DNA from: JAJFUG01 sp964473155
Lineage (GTDB): Bacteria > Gemmatimonadota > Glassbacteria > GWA2-58-10
Reading direction: 5' to 3'
Assembly (NCBI GenBank): GCA_964473155.1
Contig: CAYYNT010000007.1
Coordinates: 1 to 64,000 of the forward strand
DNA: 64,000 nt
A program made the position numbers and the translations under genes. This document shows positions 36,537 to 46,029 of this stretch, piece after piece; within the stretch, counting starts at the first letter, position 1, and each line of letters begins with the position of its first letter. Under the pieces are notes generated by a model. That model saw only the letters and a list, made by a program, of their open reading frames with translations. It made no database searches and had not been told where the DNA came from.

Positions 36537-37319
36537 ATGGGTTCTTCAGGGAAATATATAGTCTGGAAGATGATAACTCTGGCAGCGTTTTTTATGCTGT
36601 CGTTCGCCGGAAACTGGGCAGATTTTCTGCGCAGCAAGCCGGAACAGGCTCAGAACGCCTACAGAAAAGGCGATTACAAGAAAGCGCTGGAGCTGTATCA
36701 GGATGCCGCGACCAGGAACCCTGACTCGGACACCCTGGCCTATAACCTTGGAAACGCCCAGTACAGTCTGGGACAGTACAAGGAGGCCGCCGGTCAGTAC
36801 GCCAGAATAGTTGAAAAGAACAAACCGGCGCTCAGCGGCCAGGCCTTATATAATATGGGCAACAGTCTGTTCCAGATGGGCAAGGCCGGCGGGGACCAGA
36901 AAATGCTGGAGCAGGCGCTGGAGGCTTACCGCACCTCGATCCGCCAGAACCCTGCGGACGAGGACAGCAAGTACAACTACGAGTTGACCAGCAGGCTTAT
37001 TCAGAAGCAGCAACAACAGCAACAGCAGCAGAATCAGGACAACAAGGACCAGCAGAAAAAGGAAGAGGAAAAGAAAGACCAGCAGCAACAGCAGCAGAAT
37101 CAGGATCAACAGAAGAAACAGGAAGAGAAAAAGCAGCAGGAGCAGCCGCAGGCTGAAAAACAGGAGCAGCAGGAACAGCAGCCACAGCAGCAGCCGGGGC
37201 AGATGAGCAAGGAGGAGGCCGAACGCATCCTCAACGCACTGATGCAGATGGAAAAGGATATGCAGGAGAAGGAAAAGAAAGCCGCGGTGCAGAAACGCGT
37301 GAAGGGACCGGACTGGTGA
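36537..37319 (+). CDS. BatC-like TPR protein with Gln-rich tail
   Basis: 260 aa from the ATG at 36537, 6 nt after CCGGAG; a GTG at 36534 is in frame but too close. Signal/anchor helix (about 10-25), then three TPR units (NAYRKGDYKKALELYQ, LAYNLGNAQYSLGQYKEAA, ALYNMGNSLFQMG). Residues 155-225 are almost entirely Gln, Lys and Glu: a long charged, probably coiled or disordered region, encoded by CAG/CAA runs that are also a DNA low-complexity tract (about 37001-37200). Typical of BatC. It ends GPDW and overlaps the next gene. Confidence 0.85.
   Translation: MGSSGKYIVWKMITLAAFFMLSFAGNWADFLRSKPEQAQNAYRKGDYKKALELYQDAATRNPDSDTLAYNLGNAQYSLGQYKEAAGQYARIVEKNKPALSGQALYNMGNSLFQMGKAGGDQKMLEQALEAYRTSIRQNPADEDSKYNYELTSRLIQKQQQQQQQQNQDNKDQQKKEEEKKDQQQQQQNQDQQKKQEEKKQQEQPQAEKQEQQEQQPQQQPGQMSKEEAERILNALMQMEKDMQEKEKKAAVQKRVKGPDW
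37001..37200 (+). repeat. CAG/CAA-rich low-complexity tract
   Basis: About 200 bp of CAG, CAA, AAG and GAG codons encoding the Gln/Lys/Glu tail of the BatC-like protein. Likely to vary in length by slippage. Confidence 0.75.
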
Positions 37320-39148
37320 GACTCAATATGCTGAAAAAACAAAATTTCCTGTATCTGACCGGTTATGTCTTATTGTCCGGTCTGCTTGCGGTGAGCGCGT
37401 TGCGGGCTGCCGATGATATAAATGTCCGTATCGAGGCGCAGCCGTCAAACCTGTCCGCGGGACAGCAACTGGAACTGATTGTCTCTATCTCCGGCGCGAT
37501 GATGCGGGTCGGCCAGCCGCAAGTGGCCGGACTGGAAAATTTCACCGTTGGCGGAACAAGCCAGAACTCCAGTTTCAACATCGTCAATGGCCAGATGAGC
37601 GCCAGCGTCGGCTATGTCTACAGCCTGTTCGCCAACCAGGCCGGCACGTTCACCCTGGGACCGGCCACGGTGGAGGTGAAGGGCAAGACATACACTTCCA
37701 ACACGGTCACCGTGACAGTCGGCGGGGGAGGATCAAGCCCCGCTCAGCCAAGTGCTCCCTCTGCGCCGTCAGCGCCGCAGAGCCAGGCCCGGACGGCGGC
37801 CCCGGCGGCCGGATCGAGCGCGCCGGACGGCAGTGTGTTCATCCAGGGGATTGCCGACCGCCGGGAGGTATATGTCGGTGAGCAGGTGATCTATACTTTC
37901 GGTTTTTTCTACCGCACCCGTCTGGTGGAGAACCCGGAATATGTCCCGGCGGCTTTCAACGGTTTCTGGGTCGAGCAGATCGATCAGAACGCCGTCCAGT
38001 CCACCCGCAGCGTGAACGGCATGACATATGTGGTGCAGGAGCTTCGTTACGCCCTGTTTCCGGCCACCGCGGGCGAGGCCACGATCAGCCCGGCCGGACT
38101 CAACTATGTGGTAAGCGATTTCTGGAATCCATTTGATCGCGCACAACGGTTCCAGCTAAAAACCAGCCCGGTTGCGATCAAAGTAAAGCCTTTGCCCGAG
38201 AGCGGCCGCCCGGAGGTGTTCAGCGGCGCGGTAGGCAAGTACAACCTGAATGCCAAGCTGGATAAGACTGAGATCAAGCAGGGTGAGCCTGTCACTCTGG
38301 AAGTAACAGTATTCGGCGAAGGTAACATAAAGACGCTCCAGGAACCGAAACTTCCGGGACTCAAGGATTTCGATATCTATGAGTCCAAGAGCGAGGAGAG
38401 TATCTCGCGCAGCGGCGATGGAATCAGCGGCAAGAAAACGTTCCGTTACGTGATCGTTCCGCGCAAGCCAGGCTCGTTCGGCTGGGATGCGGTGGATTAC
38501 GCCTTTTTCGATCCCTCATCCGGGAAGTACGTTCTTCTGCATAGTCAGCCGGTGAAGTTCACGGTGACGCCCGCCGAGGCAGGCAAGGAAAGCCCGGGGT
38601 ACCGTCTGGCGCCGGAGAAGGTGCTCACCCTGGGACAGGATATACACTATATCAAGGAGAACCTCGATGTGCTGCGCGAACGGGCGCGGATTCCTTTCCA
38701 GGGATTCGCTTTCTGGGCGGCCCACGCCCTGCCTGTTCTGTGCCTGGGATTGGCCCTGGCCTGGCGCCGTCACCGCGGACGCCTGCTCAGCGATACGGGG
38801 TATGCGCGGCTCAAGCGTTCAGGGCGGCGGCTGACTGCGAACCTGAAGGAAGCCTCGAAAGCCGTGTCCTCCCAGAATACCGCCGGCGCCTTTGCCGCAC
38901 TGGACCGGGCATTGATAGATTTTATCGGAGACAAGCTCAACACTGAGGCCCGGGGCATGGTGACTGAGCAGATTATCGTTCTTCTTGAAAGCCGGGGTCT
39001 TGAAAACACAATAATAAGTGAAGTGCGGGAATGCCTCGATCACTTCGCTTTCGCCAGGTTCGCTCCCTCGCAGGTTTCAGCGGTGGATGCCGGAAAATGG
39101 CTCGAGAGGGTGAAAGAGCTTGCCTCCCGTCTGGAGAAAGCTTTATGA
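37316..39148 (+). CDS. batD: BatD-like oxygen-tolerance protein
   Basis: 610 aa. GTG start at 37316 overlaps the BatC stop (GTGA); an in-frame ATG at 37328 is also possible. Signal peptide, then BatD beta-sandwich repeats (INVRIEAQPSNLSAGQQLEL, VEVKGKTYTSNTVTVTV), a Pro/Ser/Ala-rich linker (about 140-170), further beta domains to about 440, a membrane helix (about 467-485) and a cytoplasmic domain. It is the largest Bat protein and would face the periplasm. The ATGA overlap with the next gene ties them. Confidence 0.9.
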   Translation: MRLNMLKKQNFLYLTGYVLLSGLLAVSALRAADDINVRIEAQPSNLSAGQQLELIVSISGAMMRVGQPQVAGLENFTVGGTSQNSSFNIVNGQMSASVGYVYSLFANQAGTFTLGPATVEVKGKTYTSNTVTVTVGGGGSSPAQPSAPSAPSAPQSQARTAAPAAGSSAPDGSVFIQGIADRREVYVGEQVIYTFGFFYRTRLVENPEYVPAAFNGFWVEQIDQNAVQSTRSVNGMTYVVQELRYALFPATAGEATISPAGLNYVVSDFWNPFDRAQRFQLKTSPVAIKVKPLPESGRPEVFSGAVGKYNLNAKLDKTEIKQGEPVTLEVTVFGEGNIKTLQEPKLPGLKDFDIYESKSEESISRSGDGISGKKTFRYVIVPRKPGSFGWDAVDYAFFDPSSGKYVLLHSQPVKFTVTPAEAGKESPGYRLAPEKVLTLGQDIHYIKENLDVLRERARIPFQGFAFWAAHALPVLCLGLALAWRRHRGRLLSDTGYARLKRSGRRLTANLKEASKAVSSQNTAGAFAALDRALIDFIGDKLNTEARGMVTEQIIVLLESRGLENTIISEVRECLDHFAFARFAPSQVSAVDAGKWLERVKELASRLEKAL

Positions 39149-39960
39149 AAAACAGTGCGGTCTTTGAGATTTGCGCAAAACTGAAAGAGGCCTTCGGTGT
39201 GATTATTGCCATAATCTGCCTCCTTCTGGCGGCGGACCTGGCGGCCCAGGAAAACATCACTACGCTTGAGACGCGATTCATTCAGGCCAACCGCAGCTAC
39301 AGCCAGGGTGAGTATGAGACCGCCGTCGCGGAGTATTCGGAACTGCTGCGTCTGTCCGGACCGAGCGCCGGACTGTATTACAACCTGGGCTGCGCTCAAC
39401 TCAAGGCCGGGCAGCTTGGCACGGCGGTGCTCTCTTTTCATCGCGCTTCCCGCCTTGCCCCGCGAGACCGGGACATTCGCGCCAACCTCAGTTTCGTCAA
39501 GGCCCTGACCCGGCCGGAGAATTCACAGGATGATGAAGCGGACTTTCTGAGCGGTCCGGTCCTGGGCTGGATGTTTCTTCTGTCGGACCGCGAGGTGAGT
39601 TTCAGCCAGCTTGTTCTGCTGGGTCTGGCCACCCTGGGCGCGACAGTGCTGCTGGCGGGTTATTCAGGCGGCCTGCGGCGGGTGCTGATCTGGACGACGT
39701 TGTCATTTGCGTTTCTTCTGGCTGTGAACAGCGTTCTTCTGGCAGTGCACTGGCACCGTCAGTATGGCTTGGTCGAGGCTGTTGTCCTCCAGGCCAACAC
39801 TGAGGCGCGAAGCGGACCGGGAGAAGAGAACAACCGCGTTCTGGTCCTGCCGGAGGGCACAGTGGTCCGCATGGGCGAGGTTCGCAACGGCTGGGTGCTT
39901 GTAAGCTTGCCCAGCGGAAACAGCGGCTGGATGCCTGTAGCCAGGCTTGAAAAAATCTGA
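39145..39960 (+). CDS. BatE-like TPR and SH3 protein
   Basis: 271 aa, ATG overlapping the BatD stop. N-terminal helix (VIIAIICLLLAADLAAQ), TPR repeats (about 40-120), two membrane helices (about 148-167 and 174-192), and a bacterial SH3 domain at the C-terminus (ANTEARSGPGEENNRVLVLPEG, WVLVSLPSGNSGWMP). This is the BatE plan with SH3. It is the last gene of the MoxR-Bat cluster, followed by 275 bp of AT-rich DNA. Confidence 0.85.
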   Translation: MKNSAVFEICAKLKEAFGVIIAIICLLLAADLAAQENITTLETRFIQANRSYSQGEYETAVAEYSELLRLSGPSAGLYYNLGCAQLKAGQLGTAVLSFHRASRLAPRDRDIRANLSFVKALTRPENSQDDEADFLSGPVLGWMFLLSDREVSFSQLVLLGLATLGATVLLAGYSGGLRRVLIWTTLSFAFLLAVNSVLLAVHWHRQYGLVEAVVLQANTEARSGPGEENNRVLVLPEGTVVRMGEVRNGWVLVSLPSGNSGWMPVARLEKI

Positions 39961-40192
39961 ATCTTCCAGAATATTTTTGATATAAAAGCAGGAAAAGGCA
40001 AACATTGAAATACTTAATGCGGTTTTTCCAAAATTTTGTACAGGAAGGTGTCAATCCGGAATTGAAAAGCTTTGAGCGCCAGAATCTCCATGTCGATAGA
40101 AAGTGGTTTGTTTTTTGCGTCTGACAAGGATATGAAAGGTGGCTACGGATGTCTCTGAAGCTTGACTTTCAATAATCAGGCGCGTTCAAAAC

Positions 40193-40221
40193 TTGGAGAT
40201 CGTGAAAAAATATGTTACTAT
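40193..40221 (+). promoter_or_regulatory. Candidate promoter of the sigma factor gene
   Basis: TTGGAG (40193-40198), 17 nt, TACTAT (40216-40221). A start near 40228 would leave only about 8 nt before the ATG at 40236, making the mRNA nearly leaderless and explaining the missing ribosome site. Confidence 0.3.
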
Positions 40222-40235
40222 GAAAGCGACACCTC

Positions 40236-40916
40236 ATGGCGGTCAAAGTGCTTGATAGAGAATACGGTCTCGAAAATTCAAGAGAAGATATAGAAAATTT
40301 GACGACCAGCGGCGGCGAGTCAGTCAGAAGCGGCTCATCCCGCGCCGGGATGAGCGACGAGGAGCTTGTCCGGATTTTCATCGGGGGGGACGAGCGGGCG
40401 TTTCGCGAGCTGATGGACCGTTACAGCCGGCGGATGGTCAACTACATCTTCCGGATAATCGGCGACCGCGACCGTGCCGAGGACCTTCTGCAGGACACTT
40501 TCATCCGCGTCTACCGCAACATCCACCGTTTCGACCAGAGCCGCAAGTTCTCAACCTGGCTCTATACTATCGCCACGAACCTGGCCAAAAACGAGCTGCG
40601 AAATGCCGGGCGCAGCCCCCTGATGTATTTCCAGAATTTTTTCTTCCGCAAGGATGAGCCGCAGATGTTCGAGGCGGCGGACAAGGCAGGCCGGCCGGAT
40701 GATGAGCTTTACCAGAAACAGCTTGGCGAGATAGTATCCAAAGCGGTGGATAAGATGCCCAACCGTCACCGCCTCGTATTCACCCTGCGCGAAACCCAGG
40801 GAAAAAGTTACGAGGAGATCGCGGAAATCCTGGGCTGCAACATAGGCACGGTAAAAAGCCGTCTGAATCGCGCTCGAGCCAAGTTCGCCCAGATCATCGA
40901 ACCTTTCCTCAAATAG
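40236..40916 (+). CDS. ECF-type RNA polymerase sigma factor
   Basis: 226 aa. Region 2 (about 48-113: [57 protein letters not shown]) and region 4 (about 160-220: [41 protein letters not shown]) are intact. An extra 38-residue polar N-terminus lacks homology, so the true start may be the ATG at 40350, whose product begins [10 protein letters not shown]. No ribosome site is evident for either. No anti-sigma gene adjoins; hemB follows after a hairpin. Confidence 0.92.
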   Translation: MAVKVLDREYGLENSREDIENLTTSGGESVRSGSSRAGMSDEELVRIFIGGDERAFRELMDRYSRRMVNYIFRIIGDRDRAEDLLQDTFIRVYRNIHRFDQSRKFSTWLYTIATNLAKNELRNAGRSPLMYFQNFFFRKDEPQMFEAADKAGRPDDELYQKQLGEIVSKAVDKMPNRHRLVFTLRETQGKSYEEIAEILGCNIGTVKSRLNRARAKFAQIIEPFLK

Positions 40917-40927
40917 ACCTTTAACGC

Positions 40928-40951
40928 CCGCGGCTTCTTCCGGGGCCGCGG
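40928..40951 (+). terminator. GC-rich hairpin after sigma factor gene
   Basis: CCGCGGC (40928-40934) and GCCGCGG (40945-40951), perfect 7-bp stem, 10-nt loop. No T-run, so termination is uncertain. Confidence 0.4.
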
Positions 40952-40971
40952 ACCAGACTTGCGAGGCCGGT

Positions 40972-41955
40972 ATGTCATTCCCGCTAATCAGGGGCCGCAG
41001 GCTCAGGAAGAGTGCTGTTCTGCGCTCAATGGTCCGCGAGACGGTCCTGAATCCAGCCGATTTCGTTTATCCCCTTTTTGTCGTTCACGGTTCCGGAGTG
41101 AAACGTGAGATTCAATCCATGCCGGGCAATTATCACTTTTCAGTCGACTGCCTTGTCCGGGAGGCCGCCGAGGCTTTCGCCGAGGGCGTACCGGCGGTTC
41201 TTCTGTTCGGCATACCGGAAAGCAAGGACCCTGTCGGCAGCAGCAGCCTGAGGGACGATGGAATCGTGCAACAGGCAGTGCGCACGCTGAAAAACGAGTT
41301 GCCGGAGCTGGTCGTGATAACGGATGTCTGCCTGTGCGAGTACACGGACCACGGCCATTGCGGCAAGATAGTGGATGGGCGGGTGGACAACGATGCAACC
41401 CTGGAGATACTGGCCCAGCAGGCGCTCAGCCATGCCCGGGCCGGGGCCGATATCGTGGCGCCGTCCGACATGATGGACGGCCGGGTGCTGGCGATACGCA
41501 ACGCCCTGGACGGAGCCGGATTTATCGATACCGCGATAATGAGCTACGCGGCAAAATACGCCAGCGCTTTCTACGGGCCTTTCCGCGACGCCGCGGGAAG
41601 CGCTCCGGCTTTCGGTGACCGCCGCGCCTACCAGATGGACCCGGCCAATGCGCGTGAGGCTTTGCGCGAGGTGGAACAGGATATCCTGGAGGGAGCGGAC
41701 ATTCTGATGGTCAAGCCCGCGCTGGCTTACCTTGATGTTGTCCGCCGCGTGCGGGACGCTTTCGATATCCCGGTGGCGGCCTATAACGTGAGCGGCGAAT
41801 ACTCCATGCTGAGGGCGGCCGAGAAAATGGGCTGGATCGACGGCCCCAGGGCCATGCTGGAGGTGCTGACCTCGATCAAGCGCGCCGGGGCGGACATAAT
41901 AATCACTTATTTTGCGCGCGAAGCCTCGCGCTGCCTTCGTCAGGGGGGCGCATGA
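40972..41955 (+). CDS. hemB: Delta-aminolevulinic acid dehydratase (porphobilinogen synthase)
   Basis: 327 aa. Metal-binding [14 protein letters not shown] (about 120-133), [17 protein letters not shown] (about 192-208) and the second Schiff-base lysine in [10 protein letters not shown] (about 246-255). It condenses two aminolevulinate molecules into porphobilinogen. The two Cys of the [13 protein letters not shown] segment suggest a zinc enzyme. The gene stops in an ATGA overlap with ahbA. Confidence 0.97.
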   Translation: MSFPLIRGRRLRKSAVLRSMVRETVLNPADFVYPLFVVHGSGVKREIQSMPGNYHFSVDCLVREAAEAFAEGVPAVLLFGIPESKDPVGSSSLRDDGIVQQAVRTLKNELPELVVITDVCLCEYTDHGHCGKIVDGRVDNDATLEILAQQALSHARAGADIVAPSDMMDGRVLAIRNALDGAGFIDTAIMSYAAKYASAFYGPFRDAAGSAPAFGDRRAYQMDPANAREALREVEQDILEGADILMVKPALAYLDVVRRVRDAFDIPVAAYNVSGEYSMLRAAEKMGWIDGPRAMLEVLTSIKRAGADIIITYFAREASRCLRQGGA

Positions 41956-42455
41956 GCCGCGCGGATGAAATCGGCGCGCTCGAAAGCCTGGTGCTGTCGG
42001 CGGTGCAGAGCGGTTTCCCTGCCACGGAGCGGCCTTTCGAGGAAATCGCACGGCGGCTCGGCCTGAGCGAGCGTCAGGTGATAGACACCGTTATGGACCT
42101 GACCGGACGGGGAGTGATCCGCCGGTTCGGCGCGGTGTTCGATTCGCGGCGCCTGGGCTATGTCAGCACCCTGGTGGCGGTGCGCATCCCGGACCCGGAA
42201 AGTCTCCCCCCGGCGGCGGAGGCTATCGGGCGATATCCTGAGGTCACGCACAACTACGAGCGTGACTGCCGGTTCAACCTCTGGTTCACGCTGATCGCCG
42301 AGGGGCAGGAGCGGATCGAGGCGATACTGTCCGAGGTGCGGGTTTTGCCGGGTGTGGCGGAGGTGCGTGAACTTCCGCAGGAGGAGCTTTTCAAGATACG
42401 GGCGGAATTCAATCCATTGGGGGGCGGCCGGGCAGGCGCTGCGGAGGAAGAATGA
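41952..42455 (+). CDS. ahbA: Sirohaem decarboxylase subunit AhbA
   Basis: 167 aa. AsnC/Lrp-like winged helix at the N-terminus ([39 protein letters not shown]) and an RAM-like C-domain with [17 protein letters not shown], the AhbA mark in place of ligand-binding transcription factor features. AhbA and AhbB together remove two carboxyl groups from sirohaem to give didecarboxysirohaem in the alternative haem pathway. The setting between hemB and hemL supports this over an Lrp-type regulator. ATGA overlaps on both sides. Confidence 0.9.
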   Translation: MSRADEIGALESLVLSAVQSGFPATERPFEEIARRLGLSERQVIDTVMDLTGRGVIRRFGAVFDSRRLGYVSTLVAVRIPDPESLPPAAEAIGRYPEVTHNYERDCRFNLWFTLIAEGQERIEAILSEVRVLPGVAEVRELPQEELFKIRAEFNPLGGGRAGAAEEE

Positions 42456-42955
42456 GCGGGACTGGCCGGACTGTATTCGATGCGAGGGATCGCGCGTTGA
42501 TCCGTCTGCTCCAGGAGAACATCCCGATTTGTGAACGGCCGTATCACGAGATCGCCGGCCGTGTGGGAATGGAGCCGGAGGAAGTTTTGAGCCGGGTGAG
42601 AGAGTGGACCGAATCCGGGGTGATCCGCCGGTTTGGGGCCTCGGTGCGGCATGTGAGGATGGGCTACAAAGCTAATTGCATGGTGGTCTGGAATGTGGAG
42701 CCGGAGGGAGCATCGGCGGCTGGGCAGACTTTCGCCGGATTCGCCGAGGTCACCCATTGTTACCGCAGGCCCGCTTTCCCCGGCTGGCCTTACACTCTTT
42801 ACACGATGGTGCACGGTTCTGATAAGGCTGCAATCAAGGCGCTGGTGTCGCGGATGTCGGCCGCCTCGGGACTGAGTGACTACCGTCTGGTTTACAGTGT
42901 CAGGGAGTGGAAGAAGACATCGATGAAGTATTTCGCCGAAAAGGAGCCGCAGTGA
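42452..42955 (+). CDS. ahbB: Sirohaem decarboxylase subunit AhbB
   Basis: 167 aa, paralogue of AhbA with the same winged-helix start ([36 protein letters not shown]) and the AhbB-type segment VTHCYRRPAFPGWPYTLYTMVHG (given in part) near 104-126. Forms the heterodimer with AhbA. The radical-SAM steps (AhbC, AhbD) and sirohaem synthase are not in this window. Confidence 0.9.
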   Translation: MSGTGRTVFDARDRALIRLLQENIPICERPYHEIAGRVGMEPEEVLSRVREWTESGVIRRFGASVRHVRMGYKANCMVVWNVEPEGASAAGQTFAGFAEVTHCYRRPAFPGWPYTLYTMVHGSDKAAIKALVSRMSAASGLSDYRLVYSVREWKKTSMKYFAEKEPQ

Positions 42956-44244
42956 AACGGAATCGCTCGGAAGAGCTGTTCCTGCGGGCGCAGCGGACAA
43001 TACCCGGCGGGGTCAATTCGCCGGTGCGCGCGTTCCGCTCGGTGGGCGGCGCGCCATTTTTCGTGGAGCGCGGCAAGGGCGCCTATCTGTTTGATGAGGA
43101 CGGAAACCGGTATCTGGATTTTGTCTGTTCCTGGGGGCCGCTGCTGTTCGGACACGCGCCCGAGGGCCTGGGCCAGGCGCTGTCCAGGGCGATGGAGCGC
43201 GGGACCAGCTACGGAGCGGCTACTGCCGGCGAGGTCGAGCTGGCTGAAACGATAACGCGGTTTATGCCCTCGATCCAGATGCTGCGCCTGGTCAACAGCG
43301 GCACCGAGGCCACCATGACCGCCCTCCGCCTGGCACGCGGCTTCACCGGCCGCAAGAGAGTGATAAAATGCGAGGGTTGCTACCACGGCCATTCGGACAG
43401 CTTTCTGGTCAAGGCCGGCTCCGGCGGGGCCACTTTTGGCGTGCCGGACAGCGCGGGCGTCCCTCCCGAGCTTTCCGCCCTGACAGTCAACGTGCCGTAT
43501 AACGATCCGGATGCGGTCGAGCGCGTGTTCGCGGAGCGGGGCGAGGAGGTGGCGGCCATGATTGTCGAGCCGGTGGCCGGGAACATGGGTGTCGTGCCCC
43601 CGTTGCCGGGATACCTCAACAGGTTGCGGGAAATTACCGATAAATATGGTGCGCTCCTGATTTTCGACGAGGTCATCACGGGTTTCCGTCTGTCCCGCGG
43701 CGGGGCGCAGGAGGTTTTCGGCATTACCCCGGACCTGACCTGCCTGGGCAAGATAATCGGCGGCGGCCTGCCCGTGGGCGCGGTGGGCGGGCGGCGCGTG
43801 ATAATGGAGCAACTGTCTCCGCTGGGTCCGGTCTACCAGGCCGGGACGCTTTCCGGCAATCCGCTGGCCGTGGCGGCGGGGATTTACATGCTCGGAAAGC
43901 TGGACAGCCGTCCGCCTTACAGCTACCTTGAATCGCTGGCCGCGCGCCTGGAGGCGGGGATTCGTTCCAACCTGAGCGACCTGGGCCTGGATTACTGCCT
44001 GAACCGCGCTGGCAGCCTGATGACCCTGTTTTTCACCTCAGGGCCGGTGAGCGATTTCAATTCGGCGCTGCGCTCGGACAAGGCCGCTTTCGCCCGTTAC
44101 TTCCAGGCTATGCTGGAGCGCGGCGTGTTCGTGGCCCCCAGCCAGTTCGAGGCAGCATTCGTGAGCGCGGCCATGAACGAGGCCGATATCGACCTGGCGC
44201 TCCAGGTGAACCGGGAAGCACTGAGAGTGTCGCTGGGTAAGTGA
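42952..44244 (+). CDS. hemL: Glutamate-1-semialdehyde 2,1-aminomutase
   Basis: 430 aa from a GTG at 42952, overlapping the ahbB stop (GTGA), with AAGGAG at 42940-42945; the upstream ATG at 42907 would lie inside ahbB. PLP-binding residues: the internal aldimine Lys in LGKIIGGGLPVGAVGG (about 262-277), FDEVITGFR, and SGTEATM. It converts glutamate semialdehyde to aminolevulinate in the C5 pathway, feeding HemB. Full length. Confidence 0.96.
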   Translation: MKRNRSEELFLRAQRTIPGGVNSPVRAFRSVGGAPFFVERGKGAYLFDEDGNRYLDFVCSWGPLLFGHAPEGLGQALSRAMERGTSYGAATAGEVELAETITRFMPSIQMLRLVNSGTEATMTALRLARGFTGRKRVIKCEGCYHGHSDSFLVKAGSGGATFGVPDSAGVPPELSALTVNVPYNDPDAVERVFAERGEEVAAMIVEPVAGNMGVVPPLPGYLNRLREITDKYGALLIFDEVITGFRLSRGGAQEVFGITPDLTCLGKIIGGGLPVGAVGGRRVIMEQLSPLGPVYQAGTLSGNPLAVAAGIYMLGKLDSRPPYSYLESLAARLEAGIRSNLSDLGLDYCLNRAGSLMTLFFTSGPVSDFNSALRSDKAAFARYFQAMLERGVFVAPSQFEAAFVSAAMNEADIDLALQVNREALRVSLGK

Positions 44245-44380
44245 AACAATCGCACGCCTGACCCGCCTTGATTAAAATATCTGTCCACGGCCATCATGCC
44301 TGGATTTAAAATGTCCGGGAAAATCCTTTGAGCCTGCCTCCGGGCGGGTCTGAACCCTGAGCCTTGAAGTCAACCGCCGA

Positions 44381-45721
44381 ATGAGCGCCACCCCCCGACT
44401 GCTCGTCCGTTTGATCCGCCCGGCAGCGTTCTGCCTGGCTCTGGCCGTGTTGTGCCAGGCCATTGCCTGCCACAGGGCGCGTGTGGCTCCTAAACCGCCT
44501 GTCCAGGAAAAAGCACCGCCAAAACAGAAACTGCCATCTGCTCCGGCCACCGGTGTAACAGCCACCGGCGTGCCGCATGTCCGTGTGCGCCTGCTGGAGG
44601 ATGTGGCGGTGGTGCGCCTTGGAGGGACTGAGACCGGCATACGTTTCCGGGACGCGGCCACGGGCGCGGATATCGCCATGCTCTCGCCCAACGAAAGCTG
44701 GGATGCGGTGCGTTTCGGGGAAAACGCACAGCTTCGGGTGGCGATGCCGGATGGCCGGGTCAGCCGGGACCATCCTGACGGAATTTATGCCGAGGGTCCG
44801 GGGGGCAGCCCGGTGACGGTGGATGGCAAAGCCTACCGCGGGCGTATCTACATTTATACGATGCCGGATGGAAACCTGCGGGCGATAAATGTACTGCCGC
44901 TCGAAGATTACCTTCGTTCCGTGGTGCCGGTGGAAATCGGGACGCTGAATGAGAGCTGCATGGAGGCGCTCAAGGCCCAGGCCGTGGTGGCGCGCAGTTT
45001 CGCCATGGCCAAGATGCGGCAGAACCGCGGTTATGCTTTCGATATGAGCGCCGACACGGGAGACCAGGTGTACCTGGGAGTGGCGCGTGAAGCCAGGGCG
45101 ACCGACCGCGCGGTGCAGGCCACGCGGGGTGAGGTTTTGAGCTACAGGGGAACAGTGATAACCGCGTACTATCACAGCACATGCGGCGGGCGGACCGCTG
45201 ACCCGAAAGAGGTCTGGGGCGAGGATTTCGCGCGCACGGCAGGTTTTCTGCATTCGGTGGATGACGGTGATTTTGACAAGGGTTCCCGCTGGCAGACCTG
45301 GAGTGTCAAGTGGACCCGCCGTCAGCTCCTGGATCGGATCAGGAAAAACCTGCCTTCCGCCGCCGGAGTGAGCGCCGAGCAGGCGGGCGAACCGAAAGAT
45401 ATCGAGATAGTCGAGCGGGGGCTGTCCGGCAGGAACGCGCGTATCAAAGTGACCACGGACAAGCGCGGCTTCGAGGTGGCCGGGGACCAGATACGCCGTG
45501 TACTGCGCCAGCAGGACGGTGCGATGCTGCCGAGCACGATGTTCAGCCTGTCCGCGGGCAAGGAGAACGGGGAGCAGGTGATAGTGGCGGAGGGGCGCGG
45601 GTTCGGGCACGGCCTGGGCATGTGCCAGTGGGGCGCCAGGACGCGCGCCGAGCAGGGCCAGGATTACCGGAAGATACTGGGGCACTACTATAAGGACGTG
45701 AAGCTGGAGAAGATGTATTGA
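44381..45721 (+). CDS. SpoIID/LytB-domain lipoprotein (amidase enhancer-like)
   Basis: 446 aa. Signal ending AIAC with Cys30 as probable lipid site, a Pro/Lys-rich spacer, then the SpoIID domain (about 160-440) with NVLPLEDYLRSVVPVEIG, LKAQAVVARSFAMAK, YYHSTCGGRTADPKEVWG and RGFGHGLGMCQWGA. SpoIID is a peptidoglycan lytic transglycosylase that works on denuded glycans; in Gram-negative cells such proteins are thought to take part in cell wall remodelling. No sporulation gene is adjacent. The ATG has a poor ribosome site. Confidence 0.9.
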   Translation: MSATPRLLVRLIRPAAFCLALAVLCQAIACHRARVAPKPPVQEKAPPKQKLPSAPATGVTATGVPHVRVRLLEDVAVVRLGGTETGIRFRDAATGADIAMLSPNESWDAVRFGENAQLRVAMPDGRVSRDHPDGIYAEGPGGSPVTVDGKAYRGRIYIYTMPDGNLRAINVLPLEDYLRSVVPVEIGTLNESCMEALKAQAVVARSFAMAKMRQNRGYAFDMSADTGDQVYLGVAREARATDRAVQATRGEVLSYRGTVITAYYHSTCGGRTADPKEVWGEDFARTAGFLHSVDDGDFDKGSRWQTWSVKWTRRQLLDRIRKNLPSAAGVSAEQAGEPKDIEIVERGLSGRNARIKVTTDKRGFEVAGDQIRRVLRQQDGAMLPSTMFSLSAGKENGEQVIVAEGRGFGHGLGMCQWGARTRAEQGQDYRKILGHYYKDVKLEKMY

Positions 45722-45971
45722 AATGCAATAAGGAGAATTAATTCATCTGCTTAAGGATTGCCAGAGACAATATACATAGATTGTTACACATTCAACAGCT
45801 TCAGGGTCGATCTATCCGCTCAGGCTTTTTTCATGCTGTACATCACACTTGACGAAATCTAAACGTTTACGGTCAATGGATTTTCTCCTTTGTGATTGTC
45901 AGCTTGGGCATGATTATTGCTGATCCTAAAGAATATGGTTTTGCGTGCCGATAAAAAATACTGAAAAACCC
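45722..45971. other. AT-rich intergenic stretch
   Basis: About 250 bp of AT-rich DNA between the SpoIID-like gene and the small-RNA promoter. I see no gene, hairpin with T-run or repeat in it. It marks the left side of a low-GC segment that runs to about 46757. Confidence 0.6.
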
Positions 45972-46000
45972 TTGACAAAATGGAACAAGTTTGATATTTT
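45972..46000 (+). promoter_or_regulatory. Strong sigma70-type promoter of the small RNA
   Basis: Perfect TTGACA (45972-45977), 17-nt spacer, TATTTT (45995-46000). It points at the twin-hairpin region and no plus-strand gene lies downstream before the convergent NYN gene. Confidence 0.75.
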
Positions 46001-46029
46001 AATATTAGTTAAATTGTAGTACAAATTAG

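Noticed and set aside
37001..37200. Repeat array or CRISPR-like element
   Set aside because: The CAG/CAA periodicity is codon-based within the Gln-rich tail of a Bat protein.
41952..42955. Two Lrp/AsnC-type transcription regulators
   Set aside because: The C-terminal motifs and position between hemB and hemL fit the sirohaem decarboxylase AhbA and AhbB better.
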